From Cladocopium goreaui (taxonomy: Eukaryota > Sar > Dinophyceae > Suessiales > Symbiodiniaceae), in the NCBI GenBank assembly GCA_947184155.2, contig CAMXCT020001688.1, positions 67,039 through 131,038 of the forward strand: DNA of 64,000 nucleotides. The letters are read 5' to 3'. This document shows positions 44,600 through 55,822 of the stretch, piece by piece. A model generated the notes under the pieces. It was given only the letters and a program-made list of their open reading frames with translations. It ran no database searches and was not told where the DNA came from. The translations under genes were made by a program, and so were the position numbers. The first letter of the stretch is position 1, and each line of letters opens with the position of its first letter.

Positions 44600-46345
44600 T
44601 AAGTCGGTTGATTGCCACTCTGTTTCATTGTTGTTTTTTGCGTCTAGAGTCTGGAGTCAAGTAGTCAAGTAGCCGATGTTTAAAAGTTCAGGTCCGTGGT
44701 CCAATAGTCCATCTGCAGAAGTTGTGCAAAGCCGAGGTCTTCGTCTGAATTACCTCATCAGAACCTCAGAAATTGACAAGAGTGCTTTTTGGTATTGGTA
44801 GTATGATAAGATAAGTATGCCTATCATGTATGTTTCGATTTTTTTTCGTTGTCATCGGGCCGCAGCTGAGCCCACATGACATGCATTCCAACCAGACTAC
44901 TTGAATGACTCCACACTTGTCAAATTGTGATATACATCGACCCTGGATACAAATCACGTCGGAAAGCAACATTGAACAACAATCAAATTTTGACACTTTG
45001 GCTTTCAAACTGGCACTGGTTGAGGGTGGGACAAGCCAAACCTTCAGTTGCCTGCAAAAGAGATCTTTTCATGCATTTTCTTCGCTAAAACGCGCGATCT
45101 CAAAGTCATGGACACTTGGCGGGAGGCCACATGTTGCAAAGGGCAAAGATCAGGGTGCGCTCATAGAACAAATTTGATTTGTTGATCCCGGGTTGATCAT
45201 CATGCCGAGGGTAAGATGGATCGTTGAATCACTCCCAAACCATCCCAAAGTTTCAAAATCTTTTCGAATCTTATATTGTCACAATTATCATTGCAAGGCC
45301 GTCTTCTTGCCCAAAATGATTGCCGTCCCGAGAGCACCCCGAGAGATCACAAGCCCAATTAGATTCCAAGAGGGATCACAAACGCAACATACCAACTCCA
45401 CCGTTACAGTTACTGCAATATGGTCGAAATTGACAGCTTCTGAATCTCAGAGCTATCTGCGTGCTAAGAATAACATCAACGACCAACGTCAAGATGTCCC
45501 CTTTCCCTATGGCCTATGGTCCACTACTAGGCTGGTGAGTGATGGGGCCCCGTAACAATGAAGTGCGACGTCCTGGATCCGAGGCCGTACTGCACGCTGC
45601 TCGTAGCAGGCAATCAAATCAGTGAGCCCAAACAAAAATAAATCAACAGTCATAAGTTATAAGTCAACAGAGCAAGCAAGTTCATTATTGACAAGTGCGG
45701 CGTTTTGACAATAATCAAGTTACAGAAGTCAACAATCATAAGTCATAAGTCATCATAAGTCATAAGTGGCCATCAGTCTGAGGCCACTCAGTGTCAGAAT
45801 CATAAACTAGTAGATAGACTACATAGCCACACTCTCACATAGTCTAGTCGAAGTCGAGTAGTCATTTTCCAGACATAGAGTCATGAGTCATGAGTCGTAG
45901 GCGACATGACATAGACAGTGACAGCGACATTGACATAGACTAGACATAGACAAAGACATTGCATAGTGACAATATAGTAACATAGTCACATAGTCACAAA
46001 GTCACGTGTCACATAGCCTACAGAGTCAGAATCATTGCGTCGAGTCATATTCACAGTCTCATAATCTAAGTCGATCGTAAATGCTGCATTTATTGACCGT
46101 CAAAGATTTACATTTCAATGTTGATCACTTGGTGGCCGAAAAGCTTGCTAGAATCCCCTCCCATGAGCTCAACGGGTCATTGTCTTCCTGATGCATCATC
46201 GCCTGGTCAACGCTTGAGATCCCAAGAATCAGTGCCAAGTGCCAAACCATTGCTGTACAGACCGCATTGCTGCAAAATTGAATTAAGCCATGGTGTGATA
46301 TGATTCCTCACGTGCCCACATGTCACATGAAGGGAGGCTGGACAA
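44600..46345. other. Gap without a supported gene
   Basis: Short frames only. 45650-46070 is built of AAGTCATAAGTCAT and GACATAGACATAGTCACA words. Confidence 0.45.
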
Positions 46346-46348
46346 ACA

Positions 46349-46640
46349 TCACCGCTCGAGGACAGCTTTGAAGTCCCTGAGAAGTTGCCGGGCCGAGTGC
46401 ATGTTCCTCTCATAGGTTCTTTTTGACATTGCATCACACCTGCTGTCGCAAAACACTTCGGAGACAAACTCTGACACCGGCTCAGGAATGGTCTTGCACT
46501 CAATCTTGAACTGGGCCACTAGTACGCTCAGCATTGTCCGACGTTTAAATCGTCTGTCCATCGTGGCATCCTCGCTCTCTTCAATGTAGATATCCACAAC
46601 ACCACTGTCGCATGGAGTGTCACGACACAACTGGTCCATT
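46349..46640 (-). CDS. Exon, unrecognised
   Basis: Reads AMDQLCRDTPCDSGVVDIYIEE..., FKRRTMLSVLVAQFKIECKTI and KRTYERNMHSARQLLRDFKAVLER. It ends either at a stop (46349) or at the overlapping donor GAGCG|GTGATG. Coding texture is good and CpG normal. No domain is recognised. Confidence 0.45.
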
Positions 46641-46659
46641 GCTAAAAGGTTTTGCTGCG

Positions 46660-47515
46660 CCAAAACAACAACAGCAAGTCAACGTCAATTGGCCCTTGAA
46701 CTGCGAATTGCCACTGAAAAGATGTTGAACCACATGGTATCATATTGAATCTTGAAGTTCAAGCTGTGGCACAAGTAGAGCCAAGGGCCAAACATGATTC
46801 TGAATTTCGGGGACATTTAACCACAGCTGCACGACATGAAAGATTGAAAGGCTGAAAGACTCTCACAATGACTGACTGCCGATTCAAAGTCTCACTATAT
46901 AATTGCTACATGTGGGTGCCTTATTGAGGACAGCACGGTCATCCAACCAACAGTGCTGCAAAACAACCACCTGCAGCCAGCTGAATTGATAGAGGACAGC
47001 TTGTCAAACATTTCTCACAAGCAGTTCAAGTAAGATTGCAAGACTTCAAATCGAGGCTTCATTACCTTAAATGTTTGCAAGCTTGGGCTGAAATCAAGCA
47101 ATCAATGTTCACCCCTGAGGTCAGCGCAATGAGTCAATGAGTCTAAGAGCGTGCAAAATCCCAGACCAGGCCTGCAAGCAACACGTAACCGTAACACTGC
47201 AACACTGACTAACAGACTAACACTGTAAAATAGTGAAAACACTTTTCAACCAGCTACCTTTGTCAAACAGTGTCAAACAACTTGAACTGAGGCAATCATG
47301 TTGAAGTTCCTGACAATAAAACGCACAGTCCACTGTCATTGGAGTAAGTGGCTCGCCATTGCAGCGCCATCAGACTGAGGCTGCAGCAAATGAAAGTGAC
47401 TGAACGGAGCCTGGCAAGGAATGAACTGAAGCTGAAGTAACATGTAACACTCATAGATCAAGTGGCTCAATTGCCAATTTGCCGGTAACGAAGCAGAATC
47501 AGCACGAAGCAGTCC
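46660..47515. other. Gap without a supported gene
   Basis: Unique-looking, AT-neutral sequence with no persistent frame. It is the 3' flank of the gene ending at 47521. Confidence 0.4.
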
Positions 47516-47520
47516 CTTTT

Positions 47521-47780
47521 TTATTTCTTGATTCCAGCCAGTCGCTGGAACTTCTCCTTCACATGGCTCATGACAATCTGGCTCGGGTTACGCCAGATGC
47601 GGTTTCCGCCGCCGATGTGATGCGCAGCTTGGAGGGAGAACTCGCGGACATACTTCTGGCCGTTCTCGGAGTGAAGGTACAAGTTCACAAGCGCCATCCA
47701 CGCCAGCGGAGATAGCTCCGGTTCCAACATGCACAGCACAGCGTGCACATCGGGCGCCATCTTCAACATCTCGCCCTGAC
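47521..47780 (-). CDS. Terminal exon of an unrecognised gene
   Basis: After TGACGTCAG|GGCGAG the strand reads GEMLKMAPDVHAVLCMLEPEL..., ENGQKYVREFSLQAAHHIGG and VKEKFQRLAGIKK-stop. It is GC-richer and more CpG-rich than neighbouring exons and looks like a well-conserved helical domain end. The exon at 48.0-48.7 kb upstream is probably the preceding one. Confidence 0.5.
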
Positions 47781-47991
47781 GTCAAGACAACATGCCCAGT
47801 TCATCCATCCATCCAATCTGAAATAGTTCACTTTGTCAATAAATCAATGTGCCAATGGCTCATTTACATCAACTTACTCTACGTGAGTTCATTGTTTAAT
47901 TCCAATCCAAAGCCGAACCAAAGTGAAAGTTGACCTAGTTGGCAAGAACTAAAGTTCAATATGTTAAGTTACATTACATAAAGATTCCAAC

Positions 47992-48680
47992 TCAATGGTT
48001 CAAATCCAGCCGCCAGGTGCAATTTGTTTTCGAACCGGCCTTGCCAGAAAAGTGCCCAGCTGCACTGCTGTTCACGGAGACGGCACCCTCACTCTGCTCT
48101 TGACTCCCCTCACCCATGTCATAGCCATGGCCCTCGCCATAGGCTGAACCATAGGCATTGCAAGCATCGGCATTGGCATAGGGGTCATAGTCATCTTGGC
48201 GGAGGTTCCACTTCGGCCCCCAATTGTCATCATCCCAGTCAGCATTAGCCCATGCCCATGCCTGCTGAGGCCATCCCTTCTTGCCCGACTCCGTCTCTTC
48301 CCATTCCTTGTTGGCCCATTCTTTTTTGTGCTCTTCCAGATCTTCCGCCACCTCCTTCTCGGCCTTCTGTGCCTTGTGCGCCTTCTGTTGTGGCATCAGT
48401 TTTGGGGCAGGGCGCTTCTCACCATGGTTTTCAGCGCTCGGTGTCTTGGTCTTAGACCATGGGTGGTACTCTTCCACCGGCACAATTTCCACCTGGCCTG
48501 AGCCTACTTCCTCCTCACCCTCATCCTCTTCCACCTTCACCAGAGTCGGAACTTCGCTAGCTTCTACAGGAGGAAAGTCATGGCTGGTGCGAACCTTCCG
48601 ATACCATTCGGACAGCGCCGCATCACCGCAGTGTGGCAGATCAACGTGCCAGCAGTCTTCACTCGAGGTCCTTGCGCGAC
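47992..48680 (-). CDS. Exon, acidic Trp/Gly/Tyr-rich low-complexity protein
   Basis: Opens after GCGCAAG|GACCTCG near 48680 in the frame TSSEDCWHVDLPHCGDAALSE and continues VRTSHDFPPVEASEVPTL. It then enters an acidic lysine-rich region (VKVEEDEGEEEVG, EVAEDLEEHKKEWANKEWEE) and a W/G/Y/D-rich tail (AWAWANADWDDDNWGP, YGSAYGEGHGYDMGEG). The tail resembles disordered RNA-associated proteins, although that is only compositional. The frame stops at 47992. A donor shortly before may join it to 47780. Confidence 0.5.
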
Positions 48681-48839
48681 ACCAGATTCAGATTCATTGA
48701 TGCAAAGAAGTCACAAATCAAATTCACAAGTCAAGAAAGGGACTGGATGTTAGATATATCATTTCATCATACAGCATACATGTAATTTACTAATTTAATC
48801 ATAAATATGGTTTTAAGTAATATTAAGGAATATTAGTAT

Positions 48840-49073
48840 TAGTATTAATCTTAATATAATATAATATAATAATATAATCAAATCATATCATATCAATTCA
48901 TATCATATCATGTCATATAAATCACAAAAATACATTAATATAATCAAATACACATATAAGTCACATATATATTTATATATATTTATATATATATATATAT
49001 ATATATCATATATATATATATATATTATTGATATATTATATTTATTATTATTAAATTATATATATAAATATAT

Positions 49074-49104
<31 letters not shown>

Positions 49105-49150
49105 TATAAAATTATTATATATATATAATATTATATTATGTCATAAGTCG
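48840..49150. repeat. (TA)n-rich tract
   Basis: Nearly pure AT with long TATATATAT runs and ATCATATCATATCA words at its left edge. Any open frames here are artefacts. Confidence 0.85.
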
Positions 49151-49591
49151 TTTGATAAATATAGTTCGTTTGATATAATACAATGTTCGGTTCAAGGTCG
49201 GCTATGGGTCAAGCAGCTCTAATCCAAACTAACACAGGCAAGTCACCCCCAGTGGGATGGAAGATAGCACCAGCACTGAACACAACCAGCCACTGCGACT
49301 GCAACTGTCGCAGAACGATGAAAGCCTTTGGTGCCTGCGATGCGGAATTCTGGGGGTCAAGGCATTGGGCCAGCCAAGCACGAGTTCAAAAAACCACAAA
49401 AAATATACTGTAAATCACAAGACATACAAGACATTTATTGTATCGCTTCTCATTTTTTCATTGCTCGGACGGAATCCCAAAATGCCAACACAGCAAGAAA
49501 CCAAAGCCGCCCAGTAAGTCAGTCAAGCCACATATGAGGGTCACTACCAAGCGAGTTGATCCTTTGTGTATCATCACATGAGACCTGATGA

Positions 49592-49685
49592 TCTCGAGGA
49601 CCTGCTGTGTGGCTTTCATCCCAGCCGCTGACCAAGCGATGCCCTTGAAGACGTCAACGTTGGTGATGGGGTTGCCTCTGTCAGT
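49592..49685 (-). CDS. Short exon, unrecognised
   Basis: Opens after GTCACTGACAG|A and reads GNPITNVDVFKGIAWSAAGM then KATQQVLEIIR to a strong donor ATCAG|GTCTCATG. It has clear coding texture. It probably belongs with the exon starting at 50292 and those at 48.7-47.5 kb. Confidence 0.5.
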
Positions 49686-50004
49686 GACAACATGTAACAT
49701 GACCCATGACAGTGATAGTGACATCAAATGCAACGAGACTGCCACCCACAAAAAAGAGGCAGGGGAGATGTCTTTTGAGTTCAACAGTTGAAATCGAATC
49801 TATTCATTGCAAAAATATGTTCAACTGTGAACTCACTGAGAACAGCGACCACTGATTTGGAACTGCGACAAGCCACCAGAACCCTCGCATGCGTCTGTGA
49901 AGAAGCCCCTGACATCGATGGTGATATGGGTTGTGTCTAAGCCACTTGCTGTGTCTTTCTCACCGTAGCGTCCTGAAGATTGAGCAGGGACGGAGTTAGG
50001 CAGT

Positions 50005-50150
50005 GACAGTCACAGTGACCGTGACAGCAACTGTGAAAGCGACAGTGACAGTGAAAGCAACCGTGAAAGTGAGAGTGACAGTGACAGTGACAGTAACGAC
50101 AGTAACGATGAAAGTGACAGTGACGGTGACATTGAAAGTGACAGCGACAA
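50005..50150. repeat. (GTGACA)n simple repeat
   Basis: GACAGTGACAGTGACAGT with variants (GAAAGTGACAG, GTAACGACAGTAACG), directly next to the exon at 50155. All frames are open across it, so frames extending into it are not reliable. Confidence 0.85.
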
Positions 50151-50154
50151 GGTC

Positions 50155-50292
50155 AAATTTTGAAGCCAAGAGTCTCTTGAGCATCCCTTGCATGAAGTCG
50201 CGCCCCCTCCTGTGACCATACCAGTAGTCTACACCATAGGCCACCACCACTACGTTCGCCAACCATGGTCTGCTAGGTGTGCTAAGCGACAT
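50155..50292 (-). CDS. Probable first exon, unrecognised
   Basis: ATG at 50292 opens MSLSTPSRPWLANVVVVAYG and continues YGHRRGRDFMQGMLKRLLASKF. After that the frame enters a (TCACTG)n tract, so the exon must end before about 50155. The N-terminus has a short hydrophobic run (ANVVVVAYGV) that could be a membrane anchor. Confidence 0.4.
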
Positions 50293-50359
50293 GGCTCCGG
50301 AGAAACGACTCACTAAATAATCAATACTGATAATACCGAGGCGCCATAGCAATGTCACG

Positions 50360-52455
50360 GCAATGTTCCATAATGAGATAAACTTGATTTAATTTGTGTT
50401 GCATGCATAAGTTTAGTCTCGAGTCAATTTTGCTCACTAGTCATTTAGAATGAAAGTGTTGCAGGGCATTGAAGCTGCCTAAGCATCACATCACACCGTC
50501 ATCATTTTCATCATTCAATTTTCGTGTCTTTGTCAAAACTTGCTGCTGCCCATTGCAACTTGAAATTGAAACTGCAAACAGCATTGGATTCGTTGGTTCA
50601 AATGCAGTGAATCAATTGATTGCAATGTGCAAAATTGACCGCAACACTTGAATGACAATTTGGTTCTGTGTCAGCTTCCAGTTCAAACATGTCAAAAGCA
50701 CCTCTGCCAGTTCGCAAGCTGCAGTAAGTAGACGCATGCCTCCGAATCAAGCAAACCAGACCAGCACACCACAAATGTCCAAACTTCATTCAAAACAAAT
50801 TCCACCCAATGTCAAACAACTGCTTCCTTGTGTCTTGCTCTCGCAACCAAGTTTAGCCCCCAACCCGATAAACGATGGACCTGATGCAGCAAAAGTGCAG
50901 CAGTGACATGTGCCATGGAGCTCATGTTGTTCCAACTATTGGTTGCCAAATGCTCTGCAATTACACTAGGAACGAATACAAACGAGTCAAACGAGCTTTG
51001 ACTTTGGCAAGCATGGACTGGAGGGTTCCTTGACAATGAAGACTCAAAAGGTTTGAAACACTTGACAGTGTGCCATCCGAACAGGTGAACCACAATCTTT
51101 AGAATATTAGTTTCGAAAACGCAAGCAAACAACAGCGAGTGCAATGACTCTGACACGTGAAACTAGTTGATGGCTTGTTGGCAAATTGGAGCTGACGGTG
51201 AAGTACTTGAACGCTCTCCTAGTACGGTATGGACCTCTCATGGGACCAGGCGCGCATGTTCACGATGAGAAAGAGTGTTCTGTGTCTTTTACTGGGACTT
51301 GTCACATTGAAGTGGAATTTAAAGAGGGGGGCAGTGGCACCTGTCGGATTTCTTGTGACTTTTGTCACTGCAGGCTGAGGAACCCACAGCCACAAAACCA
51401 AAGATAAACTAGGCCTCTCCGAGACCTCACAATACAACAAACAGAAAACATCAGCTCTAATATCACGATTAGAATCAACATCTCGCACTGGCTTCAAAAA
51501 GTCAGAACTTGATGGGCAATTTGTCTTCATGTAAGTGATGAATTGAGCTACTGGCAGCGGTGCATCGTCTTTGACCTTGAACGCATAGAATGGAAAAACT
51601 AATGACGCCGACTCACTGGAGTTCAAGCAAGAACCAAACCTGACACCAATCACTCTTCACATCTGGAATTGCACCTGTTGCATCATGTTCAAGCTGAGGC
51701 TCAAGCTGGGGCAACGTCAAGGTACAATGCCACAGTGACATAGGCGACAGGGCTTTCAATGCCAATGAACACTGAGCCATGGTGAAAATAAATATGTCAA
51801 AGTCAAAAGTAAAAAGATGTCATTGGTCCAAAGTCCCATGTCAATGTCATCTGAGTCACGAAAGGCAAATATCACATTATATTTTGGTTGCATTAAATTA
51901 TATATAGTTATGTAATATATATATATATATATTAATATTATTGTATTATTATTATTGTATTATTATTACTATTATTATTATATATATTTTATATTACAGA
52001 TAATATTTATATAATTATATTTTATGATGATTAACTGATTATGTCAATAGTTAATATGCTTTAAGTTATAGGTGAGAAGTTATGTTATAAGTTACAGGTT
52101 AATTCAAATAATAATAACTAATAATACTGTAGTAATGTATGCTGTATGTTACTAATATGTTAAGTCACACTAATAAATTACATGATATATTCATGATTCA
52201 TGACTCATGGTTCCATGACATATTAGTATAATTTGGAATAGTCAACTATTTCAGATTCCCATGTTTTCTCTTCCCCATGATCCCACCGTCTTGTTGCACA
52301 TGTTCCTCTCTTTGCATTATTTTTTGTGGACGCTTGCACATGTCACATGTTGTTGTTGTTGTTGTTGTCGTTGTCGTTGTCGTTGTTGTTGTTGTTGTTG
52401 CTTTGTTTGATTATTTTTTTGTTTTTTTTTGTGCATTTGTTGTGTTTTTTGTTGA
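50360..52455. other. Gap without a supported gene
   Basis: A minus-strand frame at 51219-51653 contains AFKVKDDAPLPVAQFITYMK and could be an exon, but splice support is poor. 51900-51990 is (TTATTA)n/(TA)n. The remainder shows no persistent frame. Confidence 0.4.
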
Positions 52456-52770
52456 CTTTTGGTGATTGTTTCTTCGTTTGTTTTTTGCACTTTTTTTGTG
52501 GACTTTTGGTTGTTTTTTGCAGACTTTTTGCACCTTTTTTTGTGGACTTTTGGTTGTTTTTTGTTGGTTTTTTGCACCTTTTTTGTGGACTTTTGGTTGC
52601 TTTTTGGTGTGTTTTTTGCTCCTTTTTTTGTGGACTTTTTGCTCCTTTTTTGTGGACTTTTGGTGTTTTTTGGTGGGTTTTTTGCACCCTTTTTTGTGGA
52701 CTTTTGGTTGTTTTTTGTGGACTTTTTGCAGCTTTTTTTGTGGACTTTTAAGCTCTTTAATGTGGACAGG
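52345..52770. repeat. T-rich minisatellite with TTTTTTGTGGACTTTTGG unit
   Basis: Begins with (GTT)n/(GTC)n at 52345-52405, then about ten units of TTTTTTGTGGACTTTTGGTTG interleaved with TTTTTTGCAC words. It lies just inside the right inverted end, as the GTCCACG array lies just inside the left one. Confidence 0.9.
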
Positions 52771-52825
52771 AGGTGCTGGGATGGTGCTGAAATGCTTGAC
52801 GTTTCCTTAGTTTAGAACCTATGCC

Positions 52826-52875
52826 AATAGATAGTTCACGAGCCCCCCAATATATATATATATATATATATATAT
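52826..52875. repeat. Right copy of the 25-bp inverted repeat and (TA)n
   Basis: 52826-52850 (ending CACGAGCCCCCCAA) is the exact reverse complement of 13862-13886 and is followed by (TA)n to 52875. TAGTTTAGAA at 52808 mirrors TTCTAAACTA at 13885. Confidence 0.85.
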
Positions 52876-53205
52876 GGTTATTTGAACAGATGTACTGTAT
52901 ATGTGTTCCTTTAATTAGTCTCCTAACTAGTTAGCTAACTAGTTAGCTAATTGGTTAAGCTAACCATGATAACTTAATACCTAACCTACATAATTGTATG
53001 TTGTAACTCATGTAACCACATAGCAACCCACCAGTTCATCTAAGTACCGATCATGTTGCGCCCGTGCGACCACTACCACTCATCGCTCTCACTCGTTCCT
53101 CGTGCCCGCGCCAACCGCCTCGGCGACCACTCCTCCTCCTCCTCCTCCTCCTCCTCCTCCTCCCCCTCCCCTTACTCTGCGCCACTGATGCTACTCACTG
53201 GTCAC
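52876..53205. repeat. Right outer inverted arm
   Basis: 53028-53046 and 53047-53120 are reverse-complement matches to 1586-1604 and 1318-1383. They are followed by a (TCC)n run and the direct-orientation piece GCCACTGATGCTACTCACT (about 53181). 52910-52990 contains TAGTTAGCTAACTAGTTAGC words like the left spacer. Confidence 0.75.
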
Positions 53206-53394
53206 TGAACCGTCGCAAAAAAGGCCCGAGAGCGAAAAAGATGTTTTTCAAGCAGCTCTGAGGATGGCAGTCGTAAAAGATAGTCGGTGAATAGTTGGTG
53301 AATTTTATATGAGCTATGGAAAGATATGGTGTAAAAAAGTAAGGTTGATCAAGAAGAGAATATTTGGTAAAGGGCATCAGATGACATGTGTCTT

Positions 53395-53520
53395 GCAACC
53401 ACAGAGAGAAAGAGGGGGAAGAGATAAAGAGAGAGAGAAAGAGAAAGAGAGAGAGAGAGAGAAAGAGAAAGCAAGAGAGAGAGAGAGAGAATGAAAGGGG
53501 GAGGTAGAAAGAAAACATAG
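53395..53520. repeat. (GA)n purine tract
   Basis: GAGAGAGAAAGAGAAAGAG over about 120 bp on the plus strand. No gene. Confidence 0.9.
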
Positions 53521-53659
53521 AGAAATGTAATGTGAGCAACAAAAGTGCACAGGAGGCTCGGTACCATGAGTCTGCGAATGACATGTGCTATCTCATTTTA
53601 TTATGGTAATTCCCACGCACATTGCGGAAAAAGGCTCGGCACCATCATTCCGTGAACGC

Positions 53660-54205
53660 GAAGAAACGAGAAGCTTTTATACAGAGACGCTTTTACACAC
53701 AGAATCTTTTACACGTAAACACTTTTACACACAGACGCTTTCACACAGAGACGTTTTTTCACGCACACACACACACAGACGCATTTCCACACAAAGACTT
53801 TTACACGAAAACACTTTAACACACAGACGCTTTTATACACAGACACTTTTACACACATACGCTTTTACATGCAGATGCCTTTTTACAGACGCACACACAC
53901 TTTCACACACAAACGCTTTTACACACAGAAGCTTTTACACACAGACGCTTTTCCACACAGACCCTTTTACACACAGACGCTTTTACACACAAACACTTTT
54001 ACACACATACGCTTTTACACACGGACGCTTTTACATGCAAACACTTTTACATACAGACGCTTTTACACACAGACGCTTTTACACTCAGACACTTTTACAC
54101 ACAGACGCTTTTCCACACAGACCCTTTTACACACAGACGCTTTTACACACAAACACTTTTACACACAGACGCTTCCACAGAGACTTTTACACAAAGACGC
54201 TCACA
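53660..54205. repeat. Minisatellite, CTTTTACACACAGACG unit (16 bp)
   Basis: Roughly thirty units with variants (CTTTTCCACACAGACC, CTTTTACACACAAACA). Threonine/histidine/phenylalanine-rich open frames through it reflect the absence of stops in the unit and are not genes. Confidence 0.92.
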
Positions 54206-54485
54206 AAGCGCGGCACCACTGGGTGACCTCAGTTGCAAACAAAGGTGCGCAAACATAGTTGCAATGGAAATGCCAAAAAATCGCAAAAGTGCACAAGACC
54301 AGGCTCAGTACCATGATCAACGCACAATCCAATGCAAGGCATCCGCTCTTTGAGATACAAAATAAGCTCGGTACCATGATGCCGTGGATGACCTCAGTTG
54401 CAAACACAGGTGGGCAAACATAGTCGCAATGGAAATGCTACAAAATGCAAAAGTGCACACGCAAAGGCTCCGTACCATGGTATCC
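54205..54485. repeat. Two copies of a dispersed ~125-bp repeat (GCTCGGTACCATGATG family)
   Basis: 54209-54310 and 54360-54482 share GGATGACCTCAGTTGCAAAC, GTGCGCAAACATAG and GCAATGGAAATGC, then GCAAAAGTGCACA and GGCTC(A/C)GTACCATG. A third copy lies at 56036-56162, and shorter ones at 53555, 57690, 57763 and 59505. Confidence 0.8.
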
Positions 54486-54544
54486 AAAAGAATCTAGAAC
54501 TCCGTGCAAGAATGCTGTGAATGATTCCACAATAGCAAGTTCGA

Positions 54545-54775
54545 TATCATGATGGCAAGGATGACACCTGTTTCACTGCATTTCTCCGATGTCCCTACAG
54601 GATGGAAAAAAAAAATCTTTACAGACAAACAACAGTTGGCTACTGGTTTTGCATGTTCGTCACGAACAGTCTCTCCAGACGAACACTGCTACAGATTAAT
54701 TTGCGCCAGTTGCACTCAGTTCCATGTGCCACTCGGTACGCAAGCCTTCCAGCTCCCACAAGCTGCTTCCAAGCA
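54545..54775. repeat. Duplicated 3' fragment of the phosphatase gene region
   Basis: Matches 56408-56640 over most of its length: GATGACACCTGTTTCACTGC, then CCGATGTCCCTACAGGAT, then CAGTTCCATGTGCCAC. In the 56-kb copy this sequence contains the last codons and 3' flank of the dual-specificity phosphatase gene. Here only the fragment remains. A second partial copy is at 56210-56360. Confidence 0.75.
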
Positions 54776-54839
54776 AAGGTCGGTACCATGATGCTGCAGA
54801 TGTGGCATGTTTGCCGCTTTTACTACTGCAGCAATCCGG

Positions 54840-55394
54840 CTACTGCGGTCGATCTTTATCTGGGCACCTCCACGGACACGACCTAAGTTCCAGCATCTCT
54901 GTGAACGCAGCAAGATCTTGCAGCCAGTCAGCAGGATGCTCATACTCGGGATTCACAACGCAGTCGTTGCAGTGCCCGCAGATGTAACATCTCTCGGCTG
55001 CCATTGTCCTCCAAACATGTTCTATGCTTCTGACTGTTTTTTTGATATATTTCATATGATGATGACGAAAGTGTGGTATTGTCACGGTCATGACCTTTGC
55101 CCAGCCAGCAGAGACTTGCTGAGATGTCCAGCTATCGTCTAACTCGTTTGGATCGCCGGGTTCTTGGTTGGCACCGCAGCAAATACAGATGGTGGTGTCT
55201 GCCTCCTTCCAATGACAGATTTTCTTCAAAACAACTGGCCAACCAGCTTTTACCAGATAGTGTCCGGTTTCTGGTTGCAAAGAATATTTTGGAGCCAAGT
55301 CAGAGCTCACAGGCAGAAACGAAAGAATGTGTCGTAGAGTTTGTTCATCAAAGACATCCGCCCTAGCAGGGATTCCCCCCGCATTCGCTGCCAT
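54840..55394 (-). CDS. F-box-like protein with two cysteine pairs, 184 residues
   Basis: Single exon. ATG at 55394 in a CCATGGCAG context opens MAANAGGIPARADVFDEQTL. The segment FDEQTLRHILSFLPVSSDL (residues 15-33) has the spacing of the first helix of an F-box-like motif, which would recruit a target to an SCF ubiquitin ligase. Later CICCGAN and CYICGHCNDC give two cysteine clusters that might bind zinc. Both assignments are from pattern only. The frame ends at 54840 inside unique sequence. CpG is abundant, in contrast to the 12-kb plus-strand block. Confidence 0.55.
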   Translation of the reverse strand: MAANAGGIPARADVFDEQTLRHILSFLPVSSDLAPKYSLQPETGHYLVKAGWPVVLKKICHWKEADTTICICCGANQEPGDPNELDDSWTSQQVSAGWAKVMTVTIPHFRHHHMKYIKKTVRSIEHVWRTMAAERCYICGHCNDCVVNPEYEHPADWLQDLAAFTEMLELRSCPWRCPDKDRPQ

Positions 55395-55471
55395 GGCAGA
55401 ACACACTTAAATCCCCAAATACTTTATGCGACATGTTTGTGCATCAAAACTGTGTTTGTTGTTAACAGCTG

Positions 55472-55822
55472 TCATGTCCAACGATGTGGGCGCTGCCGCC
55501 GAGTATCCTTCAACACCAAGACCCATAATGGGTTGGCATCATCTCTTGCTTCTTCAGTTGAAAACAGAATGTAATACAATGTGAAATCGAGCATGAGCTC
55601 ATGCATCCAAGATAGTGGCAAATGGCCCCAGAAATGGCGGCCCATTTCCGGAGGGCCGTTCATGTGCACTTGATCGTAGATGTACAATTCTCTCGAACCG
55701 GCGTCCTTCCAGTCATGAATAGATACCAACAGCGCATCGTTCAAATCAACTGAATTTGTTTGAAACGAAGTATATTGCAATCTCCCCGCAGCTGCAAAGC
55801 AATCGGCTGCCAGGCGCGACAT
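55472..55822 (-). CDS. Hypothetical protein, 116 residues
   Basis: ATG at 55822 opens MSRLAADCFAAAGRLQYTSF. The protein continues WKDAGSRELYIYDQVHMNGP and LDFTLYYILFSTEEARDD and ends DTRRQRPHRWT. It reads as a folded alpha/beta protein without a motif I can name. The next gene on the same strand starts 78 bp downstream of its stop, so the two form a tight same-strand pair, as is usual in dinoflagellate gene clusters. Confidence 0.5.
   Translation of the reverse strand: MSRLAADCFAAAGRLQYTSFQTNSVDLNDALLVSIHDWKDAGSRELYIYDQVHMNGPPEMGRHFWGHLPLSWMHELMLDFTLYYILFSTEEARDDANPLWVLVLKDTRRQRPHRWT

Larger units (their letters stand above)
13862..52850. mobile_element. 39-kb interval bounded by inverted repeats, candidate giant element
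   Basis: The 25-bp perfect inverted ends are extended by weaker inside matches and by outer arms (1318-1604 against 53028-53120). Subterminal minisatellites sharing a GTCCAC/GTGGAC core lie immediately inside both ends. All interior genes are on the minus strand and include a DNA methyltransferase and two transposon-like genes. The alternative is that two unrelated copies of a short repeat happen to face each other and the genes between are ordinary host genes, which share the minus orientation with the flanks. Confidence 0.35.

Noticed and set aside
48910..49128. Ile/Tyr-rich frame
   Set aside because: Translation of a (TA)n tract.
51219..51653. Minus-strand frame of 144 codons
   Set aside because: Part of it has coding texture, but no convincing acceptor or donor was found, so it is only mentioned in the gap description.
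52326..52815. Leu/Phe/Cys-rich frame resembling a membrane protein
   Set aside because: Translation of a T-rich minisatellite. Hydrophobicity follows from poly-T and all three frames look alike.
53585..54258. Open frames rich in His/Thr/Phe/Arg
   Set aside because: Products of the 16-bp CTTTTACACACAGACG array, open in two frames at once.
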